The notes below the pieces were generated by a model that ran no database searches, had not been told where the DNA came from, and was given only the letters and a program-made list of their open reading frames with translations. Both the position numbers and the translations under genes were made by a program. A DNA stretch of 64,000 bases from NCBI GenBank assembly GCA_015680685.1, contig MNCI01017521.1, positions 96,078-160,077 on the forward strand, in the 5' to 3' direction. Every line of letters begins with the position of its first letter. The stretch's first letter is position 1. Origin of the DNA: Gnetum montanum (Eukaryota > Streptophyta > Gnetopsida > Gnetales > Gnetaceae). Positions 28,628-39,271 of this stretch are shown here, piece after piece.

Positions 28628-30440
28628 ATGTCTTCTTCTTCTTCTCACAGTTGTGAAGATGTCAAACCATCGGTCCCATAGGAGTGCAAAGTGGTATATA
28701 CTCATCTAGATGAGTATGTACCAAACTTCACTTTCATCCTACTTCAAGATGAATAGCTACGATGACATGACATGGAGGGAAACATCATCTTGGCCCCCAA
28801 TCGACTGTGCCCAAGATGTTGCTTCAAACTCTAAAGAAGTTAGTCATCGCAGTTCTTCATGAGGAATACATTGTGGATGGTTATGACACTCGAGACTATC
28901 ATCCCACTAAAACACAACACAAGCAAGATCAACATCAAGAGAAGCTCTATAAGGCTATGAAGGGAAAACATTTCACTAATCCCTTATTCCTACTAGATCA
29001 ATAGGACAATGAGGATCCTCTTTCTAAAGTTTCTCAACATAAAGATTCTCCACCCCCTATTATGGGTAATGAGGGTATGACCTTGAACGTGCAGTCAACT
29101 ATTCATAAAATAGGTTCAAGAAAAAGTGATAATTAAGGTAGGGACTTGCACAAACCTCAAAATAGTAAAGGATCTAAGGATGGCAATTATAATGAGCAAA
29201 AAAGTAATTGTAGACACCTCGATGGCAATGGTAGTCCACCTTCTCCTCTATCCTATTCATTTGATTCCAAACATTCCTCTTCATCTACTAGTTCTAATAG
29301 AAGTCACCATCAAAATAATCATGATGAAGATGATCAATGAGACAACAATGACCATGAAGGCCATCAAGACTAAAGGGGTGGCTGAAACCATCATTGACAT
29401 CATCAACGTAATGATGATGATGAACCTGTGTTGGCGACTCGAAGTATGCTCAACATTACAAAGGAAGTTAGAATTCCAACTAGGCATATGAAAGATAGAA
29501 AGATTAAGTGCTTAAACATGAATAATATCCCAAGATTTGAGGGGGGACACAAATCTAATTCATAGACACATCTACAAGCTCTCCACAATGGTTGCACCGA
29601 AAAGAATATAAAAAATGAGTGGCAGAAACTCAAGATTTTCCCTAGGACACAAATAAAGAAAGCTGAAAGCTGGTACCAGTCCTTGGAACCAAAATCCATT
29701 CACCAATGGAGTACCATGTTAGAGCTATTGAATGACAAATACCAGACATACTCCAAAGTGTCTAATTTAAAAAGGCAAATCCAAGGATGGAAACAAGGAA
29801 TACATGAACCCTTGGATGCCACCATGGGTCGATACTATTTACTCTTACATTAATGCCTTGGCCATGGTTATTCTTAGAGGGAACAACTTCCCCACATCAT
29901 AGATGGGCTCAAGGCAAAAACTAGAGGAACTCTTGGGGTGTATGCCCAAGGAAGATTGTCTAAACTAAGAGCTGATCAAATCCAAAGACTAATTAAGTAT
30001 GTAGCAAAAGAAGGTGAGCTATGAAAAAGAGAAAGTGTAGAAGACTATAATATGGATCCTTCCATTAGAAAATAGGAGGTTCGATCTTGTCACAAGGAGG
30101 AGTCACCACTTGATGAGGTAATGAACACGAAAATCTTGCCTATTCAAAAATATATTTCTAATATTTTAGCAAAGGTTGATAAATTATGAAACTCTTTGAG
30201 TGAAAAATTTCAAATTGCTGTAAAGATTGCTAAAGAATCCAAACAGCAAAAATATTTATCATAATCGTAGGAGATAAAAAGAAGCTAAACATGCCTACCA
30301 CAAAGGTAAAGGTAAAGCTACTGCTGTATAGGAAGCTATGGAGACAGACTCTAAGGATAATCCTAATTGTGACATTTGTCAATATGATCATCCAAAGGGT
30401 TGTTTCGCTATGGTGTCACACTTACAAGAGTATGGGTTAT
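28628..30440 (+). pseudogene. Gag of element X (copy A)
   Basis: ATG at 28,628 (MSSSSSHSCEDVKPS). Readable pieces: CKVVYTHLDEYVPNFTF, then a His/Asp/Asn-rich low-complexity part (about 29,140-29,420), MLNITKEVRIPTRHMKDRKI, NIPRFEG, KAESWYQSLEPKSI.QWSTM (the capsid W-Y-x-x-L ... W motif), LNDKYQTYSKVSNLKRQIQG, and a worn zinc knuckle CDICQYDHPKGC at 30,368-30,403. Homologous to element 3 gag. Frames shift and many TAG/TAA stops occur. Downstream to 31,180 lies a Pro/Gln/Tyr-rich stretch. Confidence 0.78.
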
Positions 30441-31179
30441 ATGGATTAAATCTTTGACTAGCATGTAGGCAAGCTCCCAAATGATTGCTTTATCCTCAAC
30501 GAAATCAAAGGTAGTTCCACTAGCAACAACAAGCTTACTACCCATGTGGAGCTCCACCACAACCATATGAATAATAACAATAGTGGCACCAACCACAATC
30601 ATGGGAAATGCCACCTCCAAGGCAGTAGTATCCTTTCAAGTAACCAAATCCATACGGGTACTATGTTTAGCAGCCCATCTCTCCAAGAAGTTCTATAAGT
30701 CATACCTCATTTTAGCATCACCATTACCCTCCAAAGTACCACTGAACACATTCACCATCTACTAGACTGAAAAGCCCATATCCATGCCATCCTCCACATC
30801 CATCTACACATACACCTCCACTTTCAACCCAATTACCTCTTGCTCCATCTATGCAGGATGAGATTCCTCCATAGCTACAATAACAAAATGCTACAAGGGC
30901 TATACATTCACAACTAGGTTTCTAGCTGAGTGGTTTGAACAATCGATTTAGAAAAGGATACTGCTTCGGACCCAACAGTCCTCTTCAACCCTCACAACCT
31001 AGTACAACTGATCATCTTGCATCTTCAATAATCTCATCATCTACATAAAATACCTTTGAGTGCCCTTCAAAGCAACCGCCACCTTGGATTCACACTGCGA
31101 TGCTAACTCATGCTATTTTCAACTGGATTAAGGCTAGCAATCTTTTCACAAAAAGATCTAACCTAGGAATTCCACTCAT

Positions 31180-31640
31180 TTACCTACAAATCATTGGATA
31201 TGAGCCATGTAAGGCTCTTCTTAACTCTGGTACTAGAGTTAATCTCATCTCCCATGACATGTATAAATTCTGAAACCTACCACCTCTTAAGAAGAGCAAC
31301 ATCTATCTAGAATTGGCAAATCAATCAATTATTATTCCTCTCGGATTAGTAGAGGACATTGTCACCACAACTTGTGGGTGGTTCTATCCTACTAATTTTT
31401 TGGTGATCAAGGTTGAAAATTGCAAAAGTGACTTCCCCATCATTATGGAAAGAGCTTGGTTAACCATGGTCCATGCACATATGGGCATAAGGGATCTCTC
31501 TCTAGAAATATCCAAAGAAAATGAATTAGACAAGATAGAGAAGAAGCGTATTCCATGCATCACATATAGTGATAATGGGTGCAATTATGTGCAAAGGATT
31601 TGGTTTGTCAAAAGTACATACATTAAATCATGCAATTAGT
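31180..31640 (+). pseudogene. Aspartic protease of element X (copy A)
   Basis: CKALLNSGTRVNLISHDMYK holds the active-site motif with Asn in place of the catalytic Asp (NSGT instead of DSGT). It is followed by ANQSIIIPLGLVEDIVTTTC, YPTNFLVIKVENCKSDFPII, then ERAWLTMVHAHMGIRDLSLE. This is the usual P-x-G-x-x-x-D-I ... F-x-V-I ... R-x-W-L layout of plant gypsy proteases, with GRPWL worn to ERAWL. Copy B (61,700-62,150) has the same Asn, so the loss predates the duplication or is family-wide. Confidence 0.8.
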
Positions 31641-31741
31641 GTGCACAAGATATCAATATTCAAAGGTGTCTGTATGTAGTAGCTACAAAATAGGAGGACA
31701 CCCAGTGGCTGATAGCTTATTCAAATAGCAGCACATTTTGC

Positions 31742-32990
31742 ATGGAACTAGCTAAGAGCCTAACATGTGCTTATGTTGAAGGCATGGATAAACTTGAACA
31801 AGTTCATCCCCAAATCTCTGATGAATATGATGATACCTATTGGGGAAAGTTGGAAATCCCCGAGAACTTCAAGCAAGAGCCCCTAAAGCTAAAAAATTTG
31901 CCAGCTAGCATGGAATATGCATTTTTAAATAATGGTAAAATGATCATAATTAATGAAAAAATTGTTCCTGACAAAACAGAAAAGCTATTAAAGGTGATTA
32001 ACAAATGGCCAACATCCTTTGCTTGGTCATATCTTGAGCTAATAAGAATCAATCCAAGCATATGCTAGCATTGCATTTACACTGACCCAACCATGAAGCC
32101 TAGAAGGTAGCCGTAGAGATGGCTAAATTCCAAATTGAAACAAATCAGCAAGGAAGAAATTGAAAAACTCCTCAAGGCACGGTTCATCTATCCCATCATA
32201 GATAGTGAGTGGGTTAGCCCACTCATAATTATGCCAATGAAAGATGGAAAGTGGTGGGTCTACATCGACTTTAGGCTATTAAATATGCTAATGTTTAAAG
32301 ATCATTTTCCATTGTCATTTGTGGATCAAGTGTTGAACACCATATTCAGGCATTGTTATTATAGCTTCTTGGATGGTTATAGCAGCTATAACCAAATCCA
32401 AATTGTGCTAGAAAATCAATCCAAAATAACATTCACAAGTTCTTAGGGGACTTTTGCATATTGTAAGATGCTATTTGGTCTATGTAATGCCCCTACAACA
32501 TTTTAATTCTTGGTCAGTATCTTCTAGCAGCAGATCAGTAGTGGTGTGGAAGTCTTCATGGATGAATTTTCCACCTATGGAGCTACGTTTGAGCAAGCCT
32601 TGGACCACCTTGAACAAGTATTGAAGAGATGTGTTGAAACAAACTTATAGCTCAACTGGCAAAAGAGCCATCTCATGGTCCAAGAAGGCATTGTACTAGG
32701 ACATAAAATCACTCAGGTAGGGATTGAGCTAGATCCAAAAAATATAAGGATCATCTAAGGAATAACACGCTAGCCAAAAATCATTAAATATGTTCAATCA
32801 TTCCTTGGATACATTGGCTACTACCAACGATTCATAGAGAATTTCTCTAAGATCACAAAAGCATTGGTAGAACTTACAAAGAAAAATGCACCTTTAATCT
32901 GGACCAAGGAATGTGAACATGCATTCCAATAGTTAAAGGAGAAACTCATAGAAACACCAATCGTATGAGAACCAAACTAGTCCAGACCCT
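31742..32990 (+). pseudogene. Connector and reverse transcriptase of element X (copy A)
   Basis: The connector contains LKLKNLPASMEYAFL, INKWPTSFAWSYLELIRINP and SIC.H, as in Athila/Tat elements. RT motifs: EIEKLLKARFIYPIIDSEWV, MKDGKWWVYIDFRLLN, FPLSFVDQVL, FLDGYSSYNQIQI, FGLCNAPTTF and GVEVFMDEFSTYGATFEQAL. The active site reads MDE rather than the usual M/L-DD, in both copies. The thumb (SFLGYIGYYQRFIENFSKIT) is clear. Stops at 32,443, 32,504 and others. Confidence 0.85.
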
Positions 32991-33420
32991 TCCACATCAT
33001 GATGCATGCATCTAACTATGCCTTGGGAGTAGTGCTCACATAGATGGACAATAAGAAATGCCCATAGTACATCCACTACATGAGCTAAAGCATTGTGCAT
33101 GCATAATTAAATTACACCACCATGGAAAAAGAACTAATGGTCATGGTGTATGCTCTAGAAAAGTTTAGGCACTATGTGCTTGGCTACAAAGTATTTGTGC
33201 ACATAGACCATAGTACAATTAGCTTCCTCATGAACAAGACAATGGTCAACCCTCATATCATATAGTGGCTCGTGATCTTGCAAGAATTCAATCTCATGAT
33301 GGTAGATCGAAAAGGAACTCACTTAAGATGGGATAATAAAGAGGAGGAGAGCCAACTCTCTAATTAGTTTCTAGATGAACTCCTCTTTATAGGAGTAATA
33401 AATGACCAAACATCCATATA
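32991..33420 (+). pseudogene. RNase H of element X (copy A)
   Basis: HIMMHASNYALGVVLT, then LNYTTMEKELMVMVYALEKF (the NY-x-x-x-E-K/E-L motif), RHYVLGYKVFVHIDHSTISF, and WLVILQEFNLMMVDRKG. The first catalytic Asp position reads HASN, versus the common DASD/DASN. There is no second RNase H between this domain and the integrase, in contrast to element 4. Some 24 codons between MVDRK and THLRWD are shorter than in copy B, which keeps NVVASHLS. Confidence 0.78.
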
Positions 33421-33479
33421 AATAATATGATACAATGGAATCCTCACCTATCTTCTCCCTTAGAAGGTGCCACAAGATC

Positions 33480-34413
33480 TTGAATTAATAAAGAAGCAAT
33501 AATTTCTTCATTAAGACAAATATTTCATGGAAATCAATGGACACTGATGGCCTAATTTGTTGGTGTGTCCCTCACAAAGATCAACTACACATTCTTTAGA
33601 ATGCTCACAAAGGGCCTTGTAAAGGCCACTATGTAGGGAGATGCATGATCATAAAAATCCTAATGGTAGGATACTATTGGCCTATAATCTTTAGGGATGT
33701 CCACCAGTTTGTCTAATCTTGTGAACGTTGTCAATGAGATGGTGGGATGTCCGCTTGCATGGAAAGTGTTCAATTATGGATTCAACCACTGAAACCTTTT
33801 GACATATGGACTGTTGACTTCATGGGTCCCATCACATCCATGTCCAATGAAAAGGCATATATTATTGTAGTAGTTAACTACTGCAAAAAATGGGTAGAAG
33901 TAGTAGCCATTACTAATTGCACATTATTCACTACTACTAGATTTATATAATAAAATATTGTAAATAGGTTTAGGATGCCTCATTCACTAATTTCTAATAA
34001 TGGAACTCATTTCAAAGGTTCCACTTTTAGAAAATTGATGCAACACTTGGGGGTTGAACATAAATTAACAACACCCTATCACCACTAAGCCAATTGTTAA
34101 GAAGAGGTAACTGACCAGGAGATCAAAAAGATCTTAACAAGAACCACAAGAAAATATAGGAGAGATTGGAGCACCAAACTCAACAATGCCCTTTGGGCTT
34201 ACTGTTCAACATGGAAACTCCCTATTGGCCACTCTCCCAATGAGTTAGTGTACGGAAAACCTCCAATGCTTCTAATCTAGTCTGAGCTCTGTACACTCTC
34301 AACAGCCTGTAATCTAAATCTTCACCTAAGTCTAGCATAGAAAGAAAGATTAATCAACTTGAATGTGCTAGATGAAAATCAATTAGTGGCAATGTCCTTT
34401 AATGAGGTGCACA
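33480..34413 (+). pseudogene. Integrase of element X (copy A), cut by the N gap
   Basis: Zinc-binding pieces HKGPCKGHY, GYYWPIIFRDVHQF and SCERCQ are readable across frames. In the core, LKPFDIWTVDFMGPITS carries the first Asp (about 33,809). The second motif reads SNNGTHFKG at about 33,990, so the catalytic Asp is Asn (G-to-A). The Glu region (ANC.EEVT) is readable, followed by TKLNNALWAYCSTWKLPIGH and the C-terminal LINLNVLDENQLVAMSF just before the Ns. Not covered in copy B. Confidence 0.78.
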
Positions 34414-35410
34414 NNNNNNNNNNNNNNNNNNNNNNNNNNNNNNNNNNNNNNNNNNNNNNNNNNNNNNNNNNNNNNNNNNNNNNNNNNNNNNNNNNNNNNN
34501 NNNNNNNNNNNNNNNNNNNNNNNNNNNNNNNNNNNNNNNNNNNNNNNNNNNNNNNNNNNNNNNNNNNNNNNNNNNNNNNNNNNNNNNNNNNNNNNNNNNN
34601 NNNNNNNNNNNNNNNNNNNNNNNNNNNNNNNNNNNNNNNNNNNNNNNNNNNNNNNNNNNNNNNNNNNNNNNNNNNNNNNNNNNNNNNNNNNNNNNNNNNN
34701 NNNNNNNNNNNNNNNNNNNNNNNNNNNNNNNNNNNNNNNNNNNNNNNNNNNNNNNNNNNNNNNNNNNNNNNNNNNNNNNNNNNNNNNNNNNNNNNNNNNN
34801 NNNNNNNNNNNNNNNNNNNNNNNNNNNNNNNNNNNNNNNNNNNNNNNNNNNNNNNNNNNNNNNNNNNNNNNNNNNNNNNNNNNNNNNNNNNNNNNNNNNN
34901 NNNNNNNNNNNNNNNNNNNNNNNNNNNNNNNNNNNNNNNNNNNNNNNNNNNNNNNNNNNNNNNNNNNNNNNNNNNNNNNNNNNNNNNNNNNNNNNNNNNN
35001 NNNNNNNNNNNNNNNNNNNNNNNNNNNNNNNNNNNNNNNNNNNNNNNNNNNNNNNNNNNNNNNNNNNNNNNNNNNNNNNNNNNNNNNNNNNNNNNNNNNN
35101 NNNNNNNNNNNNNNNNNNNNNNNNNNNNNNNNNNNNNNNNNNNNNNNNNNNNNNNNNNNNNNNNNNNNNNNNNNNNNNNNNNNNNNNNNNNNNNNNNNNN
35201 NNNNNNNNNNNNNNNNNNNNNNNNNNNNNNNNNNNNNNNNNNNNNNNNNNNNNNNNNNNNNNNNNNNNNNNNNNNNNNNNNNNNNNNNNNNNNNNNNNNN
35301 NNNNNNNNNNNNNNNNNNNNNNNNNNNNNNNNNNNNNNNNNNNNNNNNNNNNNNNNNNNNNNNNNNNNNNNNNNNNNNNNNNNNNNNNNNNNNNNNNNNN
35401 NNNNNNNNNN
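34414..35410. other. Assembly gap (997 Ns)
   Basis: All bases are N. The gap lies inside element X, between its integrase C-terminus and the post-integrase region. Reading frames crossing it have no meaning. It sits close to the inferred junction of the two 35.6-kb units. Confidence 1.
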
Positions 35411-36900
35411 AGTATTCTTCATGGACTTCTTATCACTCCATTCTAACCACTAATAGGAAGTCAAATAAAGTCTTTGCATGGTGAGGTTCCCATCCAAAAA
35501 CTCAAAAAATTATGGAAATTCAAAGCACACCTCTTAGAAACAATAAATGAAGTATTTACATGGTGTGGCTTCCATCTGAAAATTAAAAATAAAAAACAAA
35601 ATAAAACATGATGGAAATTCAAAGAACATCCCTTAGATAAATAAACAAGCTACAAGCATTGGTTATGGGACTAGAAAGACATGCACTCATGCTTAAAGAT
35701 ACCCTCTAACTAAGGCCCTCTCTCACTTCCTACTTCTCTCTTTTCTTCTCTTTATGAAATGGTGGTTGTTTTGTGGAAGCACTCTCATTTCTCATGCAGG
35801 TGGACTGGTCTTAGAGTGGCAATGCAAAGTCACTTCTAGTGACTAGTTTTGGTCTAAACTAAGGATGGATCTTCTTAGGTCATTTTAAATACAAATTTCA
35901 CAAGGGACTTCTTATGACCTCAATTTGGAATTCTATTTCACCTTCTCCATCATCAATCCATGCTACCATAACTCACCTCTATGTTATGCTCTATGTCTTC
36001 ATTTAATGTGTTTGAATTTTTGGATAGATTCTTTTCGATTGGTCCTTAAATTTTCATGACCATTAATTAACTATGGGGCCCATGGACTCTATAGTTGAGG
36101 TTATGAAAGGGCAACAAGGGCATTAGCCTGCTATGGGAAGGATCCACTTGCATAGCTCTTGATTTGATTAGTTAGGTTCCTTACCTTAGACAATGTTACA
36201 ATCCTATCTTTCACATATTCCACTATGTATTTCACTTAGTGCTCCTTAACCTTTGATTTCATTCATCCCCCAATCATTTTTCTTCATGTTTTTCAAATTT
36301 ATGAGCTCCAACACCGTCTTCTCATGTTTTCATACTATTCTTGTCCAATTTCATTCAAAAACTCTTTGTGTTTTATAAGTTTGACCAAAGTCAACGATTG
36401 TCTATAGTGGTCAATAGCTACATCGACAAGGCCTTGTCAATGCAACCTAAAAATCCTATATACCACCATACAGATAGAAACTTTTGGCATTTACCTCATA
36501 ACACATAGGGAGTTTTTGCCATTTTTCAAAGCCCAAAACCTTCCAAAGTTCTTAACTTCCCAACCGTTTGTCTAAATCACTTCGTTCTTCGATCCTGCAA
36601 TTACCAAAGGTAAGCTCTTTATCATGGGGGTCGCAAACCTTAAGGTTTCTGATGAATTTTTTTGAAAATTTTTCTAACTCCCCTAAAGTGTTAATAACCT
36701 TAATAATATACAAACATCAATTTTTTCAAAGGTTAACCCTTCCAAAAATATCCAGGATGAATAAACTAATGATTGGAATAATTAAATCAATCATAATCAC
36801 AACTTAGCCAAGTGTAACTATCCTAAAGAGATAAAGGTATCTCAATTGCTTCATGTTAGACAATAGTTACTAACTCATGGTCTTATTGTGATTAGAGATG
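35411..36900 (+). other. Post-integrase noncoding region of element X
   Basis: Directly after the gap, two imperfect ~95-base direct repeats (starting aagtctttgcatggtg near 35,470 and aagtatttacatggtg near 35,550) lie next to each other; the second leads into the sequence that opens copy A at base 1. The rest matches 1-1,300 and carries the U3-like module at 36,416-36,463. No coding signature. Confidence 0.5.
36416..36463 (+). promoter_or_regulatory. U3-like palindromic module with TATA-like box (copy B)
   Basis: Same module as at 823-871. Here catcgacaag is followed directly by gccttgtcaatg, a near-perfect palindrome, then cctatata 20 bases later. Confidence 0.5.
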
Positions 36901-38110
36901 ACACCAAGACTGAAGCCCCCGTATGAAGGATAACCTTCTCAACCAAGGGAGAAATGACCCAAAGTTGGAAGGGGCCAAAATAAACAAGCCCAAGAACTAC
37001 TAGAGGCAATCCATGAAATGGGACCTCTTCATGACAAGTTCAAAGTGGAATCTATTTGATAGATTCCAGAAGAAGAAGTGCCAATAGAGTAATCACAACA
37101 AGGGAAAGTGCTAGGACTGATGCCAAGGCTTGAAGTCACTTCAAGATGTGCAGACGTCTGCAGTCATGGTCAACGAAAAACTAATTGTAGCCTAGCATGA
37201 AGAATTGTTGGATCGACTAGTGGGGACCAAGCAACTGATTCTAGATATCTTTGATTTTTCAAATAACATCACCACAACCCNATGAAGCTTTAAAATTTGA
37301 AAGAGTTAAAAATAACTAAAGAGACCAAGTTGGCCTATAGAAGGCAATAATCAATGAGAACCACATCCAAATGGCAAAGGTGAAAATAAATGAAGCTCTC
37401 CAGCAACTCCAATAAGGAAAAAAAGTTTGGCAGCCCACTAATGTTGAGATTGATGCCTACAACAAAGCAAATATCCATCTAAAGGAGTTGCAAATAGAAG
37501 AAATGACAGAGTACATGGAGTTGGCCAATCTCCACTATGCAAAGTTGGCTATGATGACTGCAAGATAGCCATGGTTAGAGTTAGAGAAACAAGTGGCTAG
37601 CTCATATTTACTATACGAGGTAGATTTCAAGCACCATAAAGACACTAAACAAAAGTGTGAGACTACAAATGCTAAACTTGAAGTTCTTAGAGCACAATTC
37701 ACATATCAATGATCAACTACTGAGAACCTAGCCAAAAGGATGAATGATTACTAGAAGCTGAAGGATGTAGTCAAAGCATTCGAAATTGAATGCAAACAAT
37801 TCATTGCCTAGTTTATCAATGTAAAGGAGCTATTTCCAGCAATTCCATGTCCCTGGGATGTGCTCATTCTAACGCACATTAGTGAAGCCATGTGAATAAT
37901 GCATGATCCTAGAAGTAAGGATGAGAAAATGAAAGCAATACTGGATGCTTTCTACCTCCCACTAGAAGTTGTAGCAGCAACAAGATATTTTTGGCCACCT
38001 CGACTACCGCACATACATGAAGTCAGTGAAGGTCCCTTAGAACCTTAGGAGCCACCACCACTTGGGACTCTCTAATCTCCATCAAAATTCATGCCATCAA
38101 GGAATGTGTT
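36900..38110 (+). pseudogene. Coiled-coil ORF of element X, copy B (about 500 bases missing at an N)
   Basis: This corresponds to 1,300-3,000. A single N at 37,281 replaces A 1,690-2,186. The remaining pieces keep the same helix-rich composition and TAG-at-Gln pattern. Differences from copy A are mostly single substitutions. Confidence 0.5.
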
Positions 38111-38314
38111 GATCAATTTTGAAGAGTCATGTCATGGTATTCAATTTTGTCTCATGAACATCCTCATTTTTGTAATGTATTGATCCACACACTCAGGCAC
38201 TCCATTTTTGTCAAGTCAATCTATTTTATTTGTGAAAGGTTAGTTAATAATCCCATACCTTTCCAATTTTGTAAAAATAACTTAACAACAAGTTTTCATT
38301 AAGTTGTGGGGGTA

Positions 38315-39271
38315 TGATGAGTCATAGTTTGTTAGCTACATCGACAAGGCCTCGTCAATGTAGCCTCATAAACTAGGCCTTGTCAATGAGGCCTCATTGA
38401 CGCATTGTATCATGTGTCAATAAGGCCCCATCAACGTAGTGTTCTTATTTTTTCTATAAATATGTGCCTACCAACTACATTTATGGCATAGAGATTTTAG
38501 AAGTAGTGAAGCTCTTGTAGTTTGTTCATTTGAAAGTTAGAATATTTCTCCTAAGTGCTCGTACTAGGAGTAGAATATTTTTCTTGAGTGCCTGTAGCAA
38601 GAGTCATTGAGTGTATAGATTTTTATTAGAGCATTGTTGTACCTAAGCACAATAATGTGTACAACAATAAAGATGAGCTTTCTAATAAACCTTGCAACAT
38701 TCTGGATATATTAAATATTTTATTTATGCATTTAATGTTTTCAATTATTTATTAAATGTTTTTTAGTAACTAAGCTAATGAAGTAGTAAAATAAGATAAG
38801 CTAGATATATTAAACACATAAGTATGACCACTTTGAGCATAACATGTATTCTCTTGGTAATCCTAGTAGTGTTATTGCTTGATATGCCTAGTAGCATAGT
38901 GCTTGGTAACCTAGCAATGGATACATGGGTTTAGAACATGTTTGAAAAGTGGGATTAGATGCTTATGTTAGAATTAGTTAAATACTAGTTAATTAGTTAA
39001 ATTAAATTATTTAATCAAGTTACTTTATCTCTATTTAAACACCAAAACCATAAAATACAAAATGATAAAGATCAGATGCCTCAACTACACTTAACCATAC
39101 TAGTGTATGTCACAAGTGTAATTGGGAAAACAATGATTAACCTTGAGACAAGATTCACCTCCTAGAAGACTAGTGCACTAGAAACTACAAAGTCCATAGA
39201 ATTCGATCAAATCATGCATGAACACTTTGTGATTCATATGGTTGGGCATAGGGGTACCTCGCCACTCGTCA
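38315..39271 (+). repeat. 3' LTR of element X (957 bp)
   Basis: Same length as 3,216-4,172. It begins TGATGAGTCATAG after aagttgtgggggta, with a TATA-like ctataaatatg near 38,454 and CA at the end. It is followed by attggcacttcattg, which can be read as the target duplication ATTGG or as a primer-binding-site-like sequence. Confidence 0.82.

Larger units (their letters stand above)
1..34413 (+). repeat. Copy A of a ~35.6-kb tandem duplicated unit
   Basis: Base 1 aligns with base 35,606, and collinear homology can be followed by eye to the N gap: 7,015 matches 42,244, 13,105 matches 48,793, 15,991 matches 51,669 and 28,628 matches 59,153. The offset changes from about 35.6 kb to 30.5 kb because copy B lacks about 3.6 kb (A 20,626-24,243) and about 1.2 kb (A 26,730-27,975). 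Hand counting around the TSO1-like fragment gives about 14 differences in 270 bases, so the copies are roughly 5 percent diverged. Copy A starts before the window, so its true left end is not seen. Confidence 0.95.
27551..39271 (+). mobile_element. Element X: Athila/Tat-like gypsy retrotransposon spanning the unit junction
   Basis: 5' LTR 27,551-28,473, primer-binding site, gag, protease, connector, RT, RNase H and integrase to the N gap at 34,414. After the gap come a post-integrase region and the 3' LTR at 38,315-39,271. Flanking pentamers are ACTGG (left) and ATTGG (right), one C-to-T apart, consistent with a 5-bp target duplication. Every coding domain has stops, and catalytic Asp residues are replaced in protease and integrase. 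The LTR pair is about 7-8 percent diverged in the part I compared. The 997-N gap inside means this assignment depends on the assembly being correct. Confidence 0.65.

Noticed and set aside
29126-29491. 121-codon Met/Ile/Val-rich frame in element X gag (and 59,653-60,018)
   Set aside because: Shadow of the His/Asn/Asp-rich gag frame; no independent signature.
34359-35484. Long open frames across the N gap on both strands
   Set aside because: They exist only because N codons are not stops; only a few residues at each end are real.
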